Positions 27,351 through 36,993 of a stretch of DNA of 64,000 bases are shown in pieces. Origin of the DNA: Pelosinus sp. IPA-1 (GTDB lineage Bacteria > Bacillota > Negativicutes > DSM-13327); NCBI RefSeq assembly GCF_030269905.1, contig NZ_BSVC01000006.1, positions 186,001-250,000 on the forward strand, written 5' to 3'. The notes under the pieces are model-generated. The model was not told where the DNA came from. It ran no database searches and saw only the letters and a program-made list of their open reading frames with translations. Numbering within the stretch: position 1 is the first letter of the stretch; every line of letters begins with the position of its first letter. The position numbers and the translations under genes were made by a program.

Positions 27351-28529
27351 ATGAAAGACGTGGTTATTGTTAGTGCAGTGCGCACTGCCATAGGTAGTTT
27401 TAACGGCTCCTTAGCTTCTTTTTCTGCTATTCATTTAGGTGGTATTGTCATTAAAGAAGTTGTGGAACGTGCTGGAGTAGCAAAAGAAAATATTGATGAA
27501 GTGATTTTTGGTAATGTTCTGCAGGCTGGGTTGGGGCAAAACCCTGCCCGACAAGCAGCTATAATAGGCGGCATTCCAGTTGAAGTACCATCTTATACTG
27601 TGAATAAAGTGTGTGGTTCAGGACTAAAAGCAGTTAATTTGGCGACCCAGGCCATTATGGCTGGTGATGCTGATATTGTTGTCGCTGGCGGTATGGAGAG
27701 TATGACCAATGCGCCATATCTTTTGGATAGCAAGGCACGATGGGGCTATCGCATGGGGCATTCCAAGTTAACTGATGTTATGATTCAAGACGGTTTGTGG
27801 TGTAACTTTAACGACTATCACATGGGTATTACCGCTGAAAATATTGTAACCAAATACGGTCTTGCTCGTGAAGAGCTAGACCAATTAGCATTTGAATCTC
27901 AAAATAAAGCCGCTAAAGCGATTGAGAGCGGCGCATTTAAGCAGGAAATTGTTCCTGTTACTATAAAAGGCAAAAAAGGCGACACTATTTTTGATACAGA
28001 TGAATATCCAAAAGGAACAACCTATCAAAGCTTATGTGATTTGCGTCCTGCTTTTAAAAAAGATGGTACCGTTACAGCTGGTAATGCCTCCGGTATTAAT
28101 GACGGTGCAGCTGCATTAGTCGTGATGTCTGCTGATAAAGCACAACAAATGGATATTAAGCCACTGGCTCGTATTCGTTCTATTGGTTCAGGCGGTGTTG
28201 ATCCAAGTATTATGGGAATGGGACCAGTTCCAGCAACTCGTAAGGCATTGAATAAAGTTGGTCTGACTGTGAATGATCTTGACCTTATTGAGGCTAATGA
28301 GGCTTTTGCTGCTCAGTTCCTTGCTGTAGGTAAAGAGCTTGGTTTTATGAAAGAAAAAGTTAATGTTAATGGTGGTGCCATTGCTCTAGGCCATCCAATT
28401 GGTGCAAGCGGAGCGCGTATATTGGTTACATTACTTCATGCTATGGAATATAGAGGTGCCAAAGTGGGTCTGGCGACTTTGTGTATTGGTGGCGGTCAAG
28501 GCATAGCGACTGTTATTGAGCGTATATAG
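27351..28529 (+). CDS. thl: Acetyl-CoA C-acetyltransferase (thiolase)
   Basis: A 392-residue biosynthetic-type thiolase. The acyl-accepting cysteine is C88 ([11 protein letters not shown]). The [10 protein letters not shown] histidine motif and the C-terminal CIGGGQG cysteine complete the catalytic set. It splits acetoacetyl-CoA, formed by the CoA-transferase, into two acetyl-CoA, which feeds Kce and ATP formation. ATG 27351 yields the standard [15 protein letters not shown] start. Confidence 0.95.
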   Translation: MKDVVIVSAVRTAIGSFNGSLASFSAIHLGGIVIKEVVERAGVAKENIDEVIFGNVLQAGLGQNPARQAAIIGGIPVEVPSYTVNKVCGSGLKAVNLATQAIMAGDADIVVAGGMESMTNAPYLLDSKARWGYRMGHSKLTDVMIQDGLWCNFNDYHMGITAENIVTKYGLAREELDQLAFESQNKAAKAIESGAFKQEIVPVTIKGKKGDTIFDTDEYPKGTTYQSLCDLRPAFKKDGTVTAGNASGINDGAAALVVMSADKAQQMDIKPLARIRSIGSGGVDPSIMGMGPVPATRKALNKVGLTVNDLDLIEANEAFAAQFLAVGKELGFMKEKVNVNGGAIALGHPIGASGARILVTLLHAMEYRGAKVGLATLCIGGGQGIATVIERI

Positions 28530-28565
28530 TTGTTTTTTTTAGAAAAAGATCGGAGGAGTGCGATT

Positions 28566-29705
28566 GTGCAATTTCAATATAGTGAAGATCAAAGGATAAT
28601 TCAAAAAATGGCGCGTGAATTTGCAGAGAAAGAAGTGGTCATTGGTATAGGTGAGCGGGATGAAAACGAAGAGTTTTCTCGGGAATTATTTGATACACTG
28701 GGGAAAATAGGGTTCGCTGGTATTTGTTTTCCCGAGAAATATGGTGGCGCTGATGGTGACTTTTTAAGCTATATTTTAGCGGTTGAAGAACTATCTAAAG
28801 TGGATGATGGTCTTGGTATTACTTTGTCTGCTACGGTATCATTATGTGCCTGGCCAATTTATGCTTATGGAACGGAAGATCAAAAACAGAAATATTTGCC
28901 GCCATTACTTGAAGGAACTGCGCTTGGAGCATTTGGTTTGACTGAGCCTAATGCCGGTACTGATGCTGCTTCACAGCAGACGGTGGCTATATTAGATGGA
29001 GAGCATTACATTATAAATGGCAGTAAGATTTTTATTACTAATGCTGGTGAAGCTGAGACTTATGTTATTTTTGCTATGACTGACAAAGCAAAAGGTGCAA
29101 AGGGTATTTCCGCATTTATCCTGGAAAAGGGTATGCCTGGTTTTACTTTTGGTAAAAAGGAACATAAGATGGGTATTCGTACTTCCATTACTATGGAACT
29201 AGTATTCCAGGATTTACGTATACCACGAGAAAATCTGCTAGGCAGAGAAGGCGATGGCTTCAAAATTGCAATGAGTACTCTTGATGGCGGTCGTATTGGT
29301 GTTGCCGCTCAAGCTCTTGGGATTGCCCAAGCCGCTCTGGATCATGCCACTAAATATGCCAAGGAGCGGGTGCAATTTGGTAAACCGCTTGCCAGCAATC
29401 AGGCTATTGCATTTATGCTAGCTGATATGGCGACCAAAGTTGAGGCTGCCCGTCTTCTAGTATATCGAGCTGCCTATCTTAAAGGTAAAGGCTTATCTTA
29501 TGCCAAAGAAGCAGCCATGGCAAAAATGTATGCTTCTGATGCAGCCATGTCTGTTACTACTGATGCCGTGCAAATTTTTGGCGGCTATGGCTATAGCCGA
29601 GAATATCCAGTTGAGCGTCTGATGCGTAACGCAAAGATTACACAAATTTATGAAGGTACCAACCAAGTACAACGTATGGTTATTTCCAGTGCTATATTAC
29701 GGTAA
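28566..29705 (+). CDS. bcd: Butyryl-CoA dehydrogenase (acyl-CoA dehydrogenase family)
   Basis: A 379-residue FAD enzyme that reduces crotonyl-CoA to butyryl-CoA. Motifs are AFGLTEPNAGTDA, ITNAGEAETYVIFA and the catalytic glutamate in QIYEGTNQVQR. GTG 28566 follows CGGAGGAG by 8 bp and gives the normal QFQYSEDQ N-terminus. It sits directly before etfB and etfA, as expected for a Bcd-Etf complex. Confidence 0.94.
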   Translation: MQFQYSEDQRIIQKMAREFAEKEVVIGIGERDENEEFSRELFDTLGKIGFAGICFPEKYGGADGDFLSYILAVEELSKVDDGLGITLSATVSLCAWPIYAYGTEDQKQKYLPPLLEGTALGAFGLTEPNAGTDAASQQTVAILDGEHYIINGSKIFITNAGEAETYVIFAMTDKAKGAKGISAFILEKGMPGFTFGKKEHKMGIRTSITMELVFQDLRIPRENLLGREGDGFKIAMSTLDGGRIGVAAQALGIAQAALDHATKYAKERVQFGKPLASNQAIAFMLADMATKVEAARLLVYRAAYLKGKGLSYAKEAAMAKMYASDAAMSVTTDAVQIFGGYGYSREYPVERLMRNAKITQIYEGTNQVQRMVISSAILR

Positions 29706-29747
29706 AAAACATATGGAATTGATTTGAGTAATGGAGGTTTTGAGGTA

Positions 29748-30536
29748 ATGGAAATAGTAGTTTGCGTCAAGCAAGTGCCTGACACGACTGAAGTAAAGAT
29801 TGATCCCCAGACGAATACTTTGATTCGCCAGGGTATTCCCAGTATTGTCAATCCTTTCGATAAAAATGCCGTAGAAGCTGCGTTGCAAATTAAAGAAAAG
29901 TATGGCGGACGGGTTACGGTCATTTCCATGGGACCACCCCAGGCTAAAGAGGCTTTAAAAGAATGTTTGGCCATGGGGGTTGACGAAGCCATTCTGATGA
30001 GTGATCGTGCCTTTGGTGGCTCTGATACGTTAGCTACCAGTCATACGCTAGCTGCTGGCATCAAAAAAATGGGCAAAGTGGATCTCATCATCTGTGGCAA
30101 ACAAGCTATCGATGGCGATACTGCTCAAGTTGGTCCGGAAATTGCCGAACATCTTAATATTCCACAAGTAACCTATGTAGCAAAAATTGATGCACTGACT
30201 GATGCTATCCGTGTGGAGCGGGAGCATGAAGAAGGTTATGAAATTATTGAATCTTCTTTGCCTGCACTAGTGACCGTAATTAAGTCCAGCAATCATCAGC
30301 CGCGTTACGCTACCGTTAAGGGCGCGCTGAAAGCTAACCGCAAAGAAATTCCTGTATGGACAGTACATGATGTTCAGGTTGGAGCTGAACGTATCGGGCT
30401 TAAAGGATCGCCAACCCAAGTGCGCCGTATTTTTACTCCAAGTCAACGGATGCAAGGAGAAATCATTAAGGCAGATACAGCTAGAGAAGCGGCTTTTAAG
30501 TTAGTAGCCAAACTATCAGAGGCAAAGATTGTTTAG
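29748..30536 (+). CDS. etfB: Electron transfer flavoprotein beta subunit
   Basis: A 262-residue EtfB. It begins MEIVVCVKQVPDTTEVKIDP and carries NPFDKNAVEAAL, the GSDTLATSHTLA segment and IICGKQAIDGDTAQVGPEIA. These are typical of the bifurcating EtfB group, which binds the second FAD. A TGGAGG ribosome site precedes ATG 29748. It lies 42 bp after bcd and 13 bp before etfA. Confidence 0.94.
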   Translation: MEIVVCVKQVPDTTEVKIDPQTNTLIRQGIPSIVNPFDKNAVEAALQIKEKYGGRVTVISMGPPQAKEALKECLAMGVDEAILMSDRAFGGSDTLATSHTLAAGIKKMGKVDLIICGKQAIDGDTAQVGPEIAEHLNIPQVTYVAKIDALTDAIRVEREHEEGYEIIESSLPALVTVIKSSNHQPRYATVKGALKANRKEIPVWTVHDVQVGAERIGLKGSPTQVRRIFTPSQRMQGEIIKADTAREAAFKLVAKLSEAKIV

Positions 30537-30549
30537 GGGGTAGAAAAAG

Positions 30550-31752
30550 GTGGCAATAAAAGTAATTGAAGAATGTATCGGCTGCGGTGCTTGTATTGGC
30601 GTTTGTCCTTTTAATACTATTATTATGCAAGATGGCAAAGCGGTAATTGCGGAAGGGTGTACCGTATGCTCTGCATGTCTAGATACTTGTCCGATAGGGG
30701 CGATTATCCTGGAAGATGAAGAAAAAACAATTGAAATAGATAAAAATGAGTATAAAGGTGTCTGGGTATTTATTGAGCAAATCAGCGGACAGGTACGTAG
30801 CGTTGGGCAGGAACTTTTAGGCGAAGGTCGCAAGTTGGCTGAAACAATGGGGCAGGAACTTTCAGGTGTAATCATTGGTGATAATGTAAAAAAACTAGCT
30901 AAAGAAGTTTTTTCCAGTGGTGCCGACAAAGTATACTTAGTAGAAGGTGCTGAATACAAGCACTATACCACTGACGCTTATACTATTGCCTTTTCCGATC
31001 TAATAAAAACCTACCGACCTGCTGTTATTCTCATAGGTGCGACCAATGACGGGCGTGATTTGGGACCGCGGGTAGCCTGCAGGGTAGGCACAGGTTTGAC
31101 GGCTGACTGTACTAGTTTAGGTATTGATGAAGCTACCGGACTTGTTGCTTGGACGCGTCCGGCCTTTGGCGGTAATATCATGGCTACTATTCTCTGTCCT
31201 GATCATCGTCCACAAATGGGCACTGTTCGCCCGAAAGTATTCAAGTGTCTGGAGCAGGATTTTACTCGTACCGGTGAAATTGTGCAAGTGGCAAGCAAAG
31301 TCAAATCGTCAGACATTCGCACAAAACTAATCGACGTCATCAAAGTATGTACCGCCTCATGCAAACTAGAAGAAGCTGAAATTATCGTGTCTGGTGGTCG
31401 TGGTATGTGTAAACCAGAAAACTTTGTGTTGATTGAAGAATTGGCAAGTGTTTTAGGTGGCGCGGTGGGGGCATCGCGGGCGGCGGTAGACGCTGGTTGG
31501 AAGCCTCATATACATCAAGTAGGGCAGACTGGTAAAACAGTAGGACCGAAAATATACTTTGCCTGCGGCATATCAGGAGCTATCCAGCACTTGGCAGGCA
31601 TGTCCTCTTCGGACATTATCATTGCTATTAACAAAGATGCCGATGCTCCAATCTTCAAAGTGGCGAATTATGGTATCGTTGGTGATGCAATAGAAATTAT
31701 TCCGTTTTTGATAGAAGAGTTCAGTAAAAATAAGTGTGAGCATATTTGTTAG
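30550..31752 (+). CDS. etfA: Electron transfer flavoprotein alpha subunit with N-terminal 2x[4Fe-4S] domain
   Basis: A 400-residue EtfA, longer than the usual 320-340 because residues 1-60 form a ferredoxin domain. Its two CxxCxxCxxxCP motifs use C9, C12, C15, C19 and C37, C40, C43, C47. The C-terminal FAD domain shows GQTGKTVGP and [11 protein letters not shown]. The extra clusters could pass electrons to or from ferredoxin during flavin-based bifurcation. GTG 30550 is the start. It is the last gene of operon 2, and no clear terminator follows. Confidence 0.95.
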   Translation: MAIKVIEECIGCGACIGVCPFNTIIMQDGKAVIAEGCTVCSACLDTCPIGAIILEDEEKTIEIDKNEYKGVWVFIEQISGQVRSVGQELLGEGRKLAETMGQELSGVIIGDNVKKLAKEVFSSGADKVYLVEGAEYKHYTTDAYTIAFSDLIKTYRPAVILIGATNDGRDLGPRVACRVGTGLTADCTSLGIDEATGLVAWTRPAFGGNIMATILCPDHRPQMGTVRPKVFKCLEQDFTRTGEIVQVASKVKSSDIRTKLIDVIKVCTASCKLEEAEIIVSGGRGMCKPENFVLIEELASVLGGAVGASRAAVDAGWKPHIHQVGQTGKTVGPKIYFACGISGAIQHLAGMSSSDIIIAINKDADAPIFKVANYGIVGDAIEIIPFLIEEFSKNKCEHIC

Positions 31753-31833
31753 ATAACTCATTTAATGTAACGATATAGAGCATTAATCTGGAAGAAGGTA
31801 TTTTTTATTTTTATAAAAGTAAGTTAAAATATC

Positions 31834-31861
31834 TAGACAAAATTCATTCTTGTGCTATAAT
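31834..31861 (+). promoter_or_regulatory. Sigma-A promoter of glnN
   Basis: TAGACA (31834-31839) and TATAAT (31856-31861) with a 16-bp spacer, about 185 bp before the glnN start. Confidence 0.7.
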
Positions 31862-31883
31862 AATACTATAACTGAAAAATAAT

Positions 31884-31934
31884 GGGTCAACGAAGACTCC
31901 TATCACTGAATAAGTGGAGGGGTCTGTTTTTTTT
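31884..31934 (+). promoter_or_regulatory. Transcription attenuator in the glnN leader
   Basis: A terminator hairpin (31894-31925: AGACTCCT-A-TCACT with AGTGGAGGGGTCT, loop GAATA) is followed by T8. An alternative upstream hairpin, GGGTC/GACTC (31884-31888 and 31895-31899), has the hexaloop AACGAA and uses the same GACTC, so the two are mutually exclusive. A and G at loop positions 1 and 4 match targets of ANTAR antiterminator proteins. Structure and overlap are seen directly; ANTAR control is inferred. Confidence 0.6.
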
Positions 31935-32045
31935 TAGGAATTGTGTTACCATTATTGGAAAAACTAAAGTGTAAACGTTTTAATGAGAAAAGAAATTGCT
32001 ATCCGTTTAATGCCAAATGATGAAAAGATGAGAGGGGTTTTTTTG

Positions 32046-34139
32046 ATGAGCAAGTTAGGTCAACTTTTTGGATCAAATGTATTTAATGATGCCGTTATGA
32101 AAGAGAGTCTTCCTAAAGCTACATATAAAGCTTTAAAAAAGACAATTGAAGGGGGTCTTCCTTTAGATCCAGCAGTAGCAGATGTAGTAGCTACCGCTAT
32201 GAAAGATTGGGCTCTTGAAAAAGGCGCAACCCATTTTACTCATTGGTTCCAACCTATGACAGGTATCACTGCGGAAAAACATGATGCCTTTATATCACCA
32301 ACTGATGATGGTAAAGCTATTATGGAGTTCTCAGGCAAAGAATTAATTAAGGGAGAACCGGATGCTTCTTCATTCCCTTCTGGTGGTCTTAGAGCTACTT
32401 TTGAAGCTAGAGGATATACTGCATGGGATTGTACATCACCAGCATTTGTAAAAGACGGTTCATTATGTATACCAACGGCTTTTTGTTCTTATACTGGAGA
32501 GGCCTTGGACAAGAAGATTCCGTTATTATCTTCAATGGAAGCGTTATCGAAACAAGCATTACGTGTATTAAAAGCGCTTGGAAATACAACATCTAAGAAA
32601 GTTATAACAACTGTTGGACCAGAACAAGAATACTTTATTGTTGATAAAAAAATATATGATCAAAGAAAAGACTTAAAATTTACAGGAAGAACACTTTTTG
32701 GTGCTAAACCTCCTAAGGGCCAAGAATTAGATGATCATTATTTTGGTTCAATTAAAGAAAGAATTTCTAATTACATGAAGGAATTAGATGAAGAACTTTG
32801 GAAACTTGGGATTTCGGCAAAGAGCAAACATAACGAAGTGGCTCCTGCGCAACATGAGTTAGCTCCAATATATACTACGACAAATATAGCAACAGATCAC
32901 AACCAACTTACTATGGATACAATGAAGAAAGTTGCCTTAAGACAAGGTCTTGTTTGTTTGTTGCATGAAAAACCATTCGCTGGAATTAATGGTTCCGGTA
33001 AGCATAATAACTGGTCTATGGGAACAGATGATGGAATGAATTTACTAGAACCAGGTAAGACTCCTCATGATAATAGACAGTTTCTTGTATTCTTATGTTC
33101 TGTTATAAAAGCCGTTGATGTTTACTCAGATTTATTGAGAGTATCGGCTGCAAATCCAGGGAATGATCATAGATTAGGTGCTAATGAAGCTCCTCCAGCT
33201 ATTATCTCAATATTCTTAGGAGAGCAATTACAAGATATTCTAGAACAAATTGAGAACGGTGGAGCTACAAGCTCTAAATCTGGCGGTAACATGGAGATTG
33301 GTGTTACTACGTTGCCTGTATTGCCAAAAGATGCAACTGACAGAAACAGAACTTCCCCATTTGCATTTACCGGTAATAAATTCGAATTTAGAATGTGCCC
33401 ATCTTCAGCATCCATTGCTGAGCCAAACATAACTTTAAATACGATTGTAGCTGAAATACTGGACGAAGTTGCTAGTAGATTGGAAAAGGCTAAGGATGTA
33501 AATGCCGAAGTCAAAGCAATTCTTGCTGAATATGTTAGCAAGCACAAAAGAGTGGTATTTAACGGCAATGGCTACTCAGATGAATGGGTTGTTGAAGCTG
33601 AAAAGAGAGGGCTTCCAAACTTAAAAACTACAGTTGAATCGATTAAAGCTCTTATTTCTGAAAAGAACATAGCCGTAATGGAAAAACATGGTGTATTGAG
33701 TAGATTAGAAATGGAATCTCGTTATGAAATAGCTCTTGAGAATTATATCAAAACAATTAATATTGAAGCATTGACAATGATAGAAATGGCTAAGAGAGAA
33801 ATAATGCCTGCTGTTATCAAATCTGCTACAGGTCTTGCTGCTTCAATCAATACAATCAAAGCTACAGGTGTAGCGGTTGACTTAACCGCTCAAACTGAAT
33901 TGTTAACAGAAGTTTCTTCCTTAAATGGGGCATTAAAGAAAGCGATTACTGTTCTTGAAGAAACTGTAGAAAAAGCCTCAAATGCACATGGGGACATATA
34001 TGAACAAGCTTCATTATATCGTTTTGATGTATTTGAAAAAATGGCAACACTACGTGAAGTTGTTGATACACTTGAAACTCTAGTGGATAAAGATGTATGG
34101 CCAATGCCAACGTATGGTGAACTATTATTCAACATATAA
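32046..34139 (+). CDS. glnN: Glutamine synthetase type III
   Basis: A 697-residue GSIII (GlnN), which makes glutamine from glutamate, ammonia and ATP as a dodecamer. Signatures are the [13 protein letters not shown] start, [29 protein letters not shown] and the [11 protein letters not shown] substrate/metal region. ATG 32046 has AGAGGGG 9 bp upstream; the frame is open further upstream, but that part has no family match. A leader attenuator and sigma-A promoter precede it and a terminator follows. Confidence 0.95.
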   Translation: MSKLGQLFGSNVFNDAVMKESLPKATYKALKKTIEGGLPLDPAVADVVATAMKDWALEKGATHFTHWFQPMTGITAEKHDAFISPTDDGKAIMEFSGKELIKGEPDASSFPSGGLRATFEARGYTAWDCTSPAFVKDGSLCIPTAFCSYTGEALDKKIPLLSSMEALSKQALRVLKALGNTTSKKVITTVGPEQEYFIVDKKIYDQRKDLKFTGRTLFGAKPPKGQELDDHYFGSIKERISNYMKELDEELWKLGISAKSKHNEVAPAQHELAPIYTTTNIATDHNQLTMDTMKKVALRQGLVCLLHEKPFAGINGSGKHNNWSMGTDDGMNLLEPGKTPHDNRQFLVFLCSVIKAVDVYSDLLRVSAANPGNDHRLGANEAPPAIISIFLGEQLQDILEQIENGGATSSKSGGNMEIGVTTLPVLPKDATDRNRTSPFAFTGNKFEFRMCPSSASIAEPNITLNTIVAEILDEVASRLEKAKDVNAEVKAILAEYVSKHKRVVFNGNGYSDEWVVEAEKRGLPNLKTTVESIKALISEKNIAVMEKHGVLSRLEMESRYEIALENYIKTINIEALTMIEMAKREIMPAVIKSATGLAASINTIKATGVAVDLTAQTELLTEVSSLNGALKKAITVLEETVEKASNAHGDIYEQASLYRFDVFEKMATLREVVDTLETLVDKDVWPMPTYGELLFNI

Positions 34140-34153
34140 TCGATTAATTAAAT

Positions 34154-34188
34154 ATCCTGGCTGTACAAGCCAGGATTTTAATTTTTGT
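34154..34188 (+). terminator. Rho-independent terminator of glnN
   Basis: Stem ATCCTGGCT/AGCCAGGAT with a GTACA loop and a T-rich tail. Confidence 0.92.
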
Positions 34189-34205
34189 ATACAAGCGCTT
34201 ACTTG

Positions 34206-34234
34206 TTGACGTCAGTCAATATGGGGAGTACAAT
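34206..34234 (+). promoter_or_regulatory. Promoter of the second glutamine synthetase, with a palindromic -35 region
   Basis: TTGACG (34206-34211), a 17-bp spacer and TACAAT (34229-34234). The -35 lies inside TTGACGTCAGTCAA, an inverted repeat (TTGAC/GTCAA) that could be an operator. Confidence 0.65.
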
Positions 34235-34264
34235 TGTAGTTAAAATATGTAAGAGGTGATGCAA

Positions 34265-36166
34265 ATGATAAATGAATTACTCTATGTGATTCCAGCTGGG
34301 AAATATGGTAAAAATGAATTGGTTGAGTTATTGCAAGAACATTCGGAGATTAAGTTTGTTTCATTAGTGGGTATTGACCTTGCTGGTAATGACACTGATG
34401 AGAAAATTCCAATGGGAATATTCCTTAAAGATATGGATGATTTTTTTAGAGGAAGCGCAGTACAAACGGATGGTTCTTCTGTAGTACTTACAGGTATTGC
34501 TACTTTGAATAATGCAAAAGTAGATATGCCAGCCGATGCTAATGTAAATTGGTTTGTTGATTATAATTATGATAATATTGATGAAGTAACTGGCAAACCT
34601 ACTGGTACACTTCGTATTCCAGCATTTCTTGTGCATGATGGATTGCGTGTTGATTCCCGTGCGGTATTAGCTGATAGTCTCGCTTACATAAAATCTGAAC
34701 TGAAAAGTTTATTCAAAAAATATCCTAAAGTTGCTGGCCTTGAACATATCAATGGGGAAGACATTGAAGATATTGTTTTTACATCAGGAACGGAACTTGA
34801 GTTTTGGGTTAAGACACCAGTTGATAAAGCTGAAGTTGCTGAATTGTCAGCATCCCAGACTTTGCAAGAACAATATTGGCAACGTACTCGTGGTTCTGTG
34901 CGTACTGCATTAGAACAAACGGTTGTGATGCTAGATAATTATGGTTTGAAAACTGAAATGGGCCATAAAGAAGTTGGTGGGATTAAAGCCACTATTGATG
35001 AAGCTGGTAATTTGACTCATGTTTGCGAACAGTTAGAAATTGACTGGCGTTTTGCCGATGCTATGCAAGCAGCCGATAATGAATTACAAGCTCGTATTGT
35101 TGTAAGAGAAGTTTTTAGAGCCAATGGTCTTGAAGTAACTTTTAAGGCAAAACCAATCATTGGTGTAGCAGGTAATGGTGAGCATACTCATGTAGGTTTC
35201 GCAGCTAAAATGAAATCAGGCAAATTAGTAAACTTGTTTGCTCCTACTGACATGAAAGCTGATTTTATGAGTGCTGTTGGTTACGGTTCCCTCATGGGTT
35301 TACTTAAAAACTATGAAGCCATCAACCCATTTATTTCTTCAACAAATGATGCGTTGAATCGTTTGAAACCAGGTTTTGAGGCGCCGGTTTGTATCGTAAC
35401 TTCTCTTGGACATACGCCAGAAATTCCTTCCCGTAACCGTACAATCCTTGCAGGCTTGGTACGTGACGTAAACAATCCATTAGCTACCCGTTTTGAGGTT
35501 CGTGCAGCGAATCCTTATACAAATACGTATGTTGCGTTATCTGCTATATACTTAAGCATGCTTGACGGGGTTAAAGCGATTGTGGAGTCCGGTAAAAATA
35601 CTAAAGAAATTTTGGCTGAGTTATCTAAAGAAGCAGGCGTTCCTGGATTCTATTTAGAAAAAGACCGTGCTTATCGCAGTGAACACGATGTGTTCGAAGA
35701 TTATGCAGAAGAAGAACGTAATAAATTATTCAGTAAACCTCCTGCTACCGTTTGGGAAAACATGGAAAATATTAAAAAGTATCCTGAAAAAACCCAAGTA
35801 ATTAAAACAGGTAATATTTTGCGTCAAGAAATTATTGATGCTTTCGTTGCAGGGGCATTAATCCGTTGGTCAACAGAATTGGTTAAGAGAATTATTCCTG
35901 AGAACCTTGCTATTGTTAAGGCTACAAAACCTTTGCATGATGCAGAAACTGCAGTTGATTACGACTTATACCTTTGGGAAAAAGTTAACGCCTTACGTGT
36001 AGATTTGGCTAAAGATACTGTAGCTCATAAGGGTATTTTTACTCGCATTGCTAATGCCATTGCAGCAGGCGATTATGACACTGCTTCTGCTCTTCAAGTT
36101 GAAATGTATGGCAAAGTAGAAGAGTTGAAAGCTGTATACGCTCAATACAAATCTAACATTATTTAA
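34265..36166 (+). CDS. Glutamine synthetase family protein, large (633 residues)
   Basis: A second GS-superfamily protein, unlike GSIII. Catalytic-domain elements are SGTELEFWVKTP (metal ligands), GVAGNGEHTHVGFA (glutamate/metal-binding His) and PSRNRTILAGL (ATP/glutamate-binding Arg). A GSI-like N-terminal beta-grasp region (EIKFVSLVGIDLAGNDTDEKIP) precedes them. At about 630 residues it is much larger than GSI (440-470), with an extra helical C-terminus. Such proteins occur in Clostridia and Negativicutes. It may be a true glutamine synthetase or a gamma-glutamyl ligase. The ATG after AAGAGGTGAT was chosen over GTG/ATG codons 6-9 bp upstream. Confidence 0.85.
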   Translation: MINELLYVIPAGKYGKNELVELLQEHSEIKFVSLVGIDLAGNDTDEKIPMGIFLKDMDDFFRGSAVQTDGSSVVLTGIATLNNAKVDMPADANVNWFVDYNYDNIDEVTGKPTGTLRIPAFLVHDGLRVDSRAVLADSLAYIKSELKSLFKKYPKVAGLEHINGEDIEDIVFTSGTELEFWVKTPVDKAEVAELSASQTLQEQYWQRTRGSVRTALEQTVVMLDNYGLKTEMGHKEVGGIKATIDEAGNLTHVCEQLEIDWRFADAMQAADNELQARIVVREVFRANGLEVTFKAKPIIGVAGNGEHTHVGFAAKMKSGKLVNLFAPTDMKADFMSAVGYGSLMGLLKNYEAINPFISSTNDALNRLKPGFEAPVCIVTSLGHTPEIPSRNRTILAGLVRDVNNPLATRFEVRAANPYTNTYVALSAIYLSMLDGVKAIVESGKNTKEILAELSKEAGVPGFYLEKDRAYRSEHDVFEDYAEEERNKLFSKPPATVWENMENIKKYPEKTQVIKTGNILRQEIIDAFVAGALIRWSTELVKRIIPENLAIVKATKPLHDAETAVDYDLYLWEKVNALRVDLAKDTVAHKGIFTRIANAIAAGDYDTASALQVEMYGKVEELKAVYAQYKSNII

Positions 36167-36178
36167 TAATGTAATTAC

Positions 36179-36211
36179 AAAAGCCCCTTATCTACGGATA
36201 AGGGGCTTTGT
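36179..36211 (+). terminator. Rho-independent terminator of the second glutamine synthetase gene
   Basis: Stem AAAGCCCCTTAT/ATAAGGGGCTTT, 13 bp after the stop codon, with a T run slightly further on. Confidence 0.85.
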
Positions 36212-36227
36212 GCTGTTTTTTTACATG

Positions 36228-36262
36228 AAAATAGCGACCAACTATATGTGGCCGCTATTTTT
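36228..36262 (-). terminator. Rho-independent terminator of tpx
   Basis: AAAATAGCG pairs with CGCTATTTT. Read on the minus strand, it lies 6 bp after the tpx stop and ends in a T run. Confidence 0.75.
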
Positions 36263-36267
36263 AAAGC

Positions 36268-36780
36268 TTATATGTACTGCTTTACAACAGCCATTACTTT
36301 ATCGTAATCAGGCTGATCGCCAATATTAGCAACATACTCTACGTGACGTACAATGTCATTTTTATCAATGACTACTGTACCGCGGGATAACAGACGTAAT
36401 TCTTCAATGACAAATCCATATTTAAGACCAAAATCTAGATCCTTGTGATCAGAGATCGTTTTTATGGTGGCGATATCTTTTGCAGCACAATATTTTTTCA
36501 AGGCAAAAGGTAAGTCAACACTGATGGATAAAACGGTTAAACCATCAATTTTAGCAGCCTCTTCATTAAACCAGCGAGTTTGAATATCACAAACAGATGT
36601 ATCTATGGAAGGCACAACGCTAATTACGCGAACCTTACCCTTTGTATCACTAAGTGAAAGAGGAGATAGATCTGGAGATAATGCAGTGAACTCAGGAGCC
36701 TTATCACCGATCTTTACTTCCGTACCAATTAGTGTCACTGGATTGCCACCGAATTTTACAACATCACTACGTTTACTCAT
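36268..36780 (-). CDS. tpx: Thiol peroxidase (atypical 2-Cys peroxiredoxin)
   Basis: A 170-residue Tpx. The peroxidatic cysteine is C64 in PSIDTSVC and the resolving cysteine is C98 (KKYCAAK), the pattern of thioredoxin-dependent Tpx. It detoxifies hydrogen peroxide and alkyl hydroperoxides in the cytoplasm. An AGGAGG-type ribosome site lies upstream. It is divergent from a rubrerythrin-like gene, with a Fur/PerR-type box between them. Confidence 0.95.
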   Translation of the reverse strand: MSKRSDVVKFGGNPVTLIGTEVKIGDKAPEFTALSPDLSPLSLSDTKGKVRVISVVPSIDTSVCDIQTRWFNEEAAKIDGLTVLSISVDLPFALKKYCAAKDIATIKTISDHKDLDFGLKYGFVIEELRLLSRGTVVIDKNDIVRHVEYVANIGDQPDYDKVMAVVKQYI

Positions 36781-36847
36781 TAGGGAACGCCTCCTTGTTT
36801 AAATATGATCATATATATATGGTAACATGTGTCAGAGAGAATGTAAA

Positions 36848-36862
36848 TAATAATTATTATTA
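36848..36862. promoter_or_regulatory. Fur/PerR-type operator between tpx and the rubrerythrin-like gene
   Basis: TAATAAT-T-ATTATTA is a perfect 7-1-7 palindrome that fits the Fur-superfamily box. It lies 68 bp from the tpx start and 132 bp from the divergent gene. Since both neighbours serve peroxide defence, PerR is the likeliest binder. Confidence 0.65.
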
Positions 36863-36993
36863 AATAGTTTGAAATTTTATTTTAAAGAATGAGAGAAGAA
36901 GTCAGTATTTGTAGTAGCTTTGCAGGAGTTTAGTAGAGATTGTTGAAGTATTAGATATGATATAATAGTATTTTTACTTGAGGGGGCATATAA

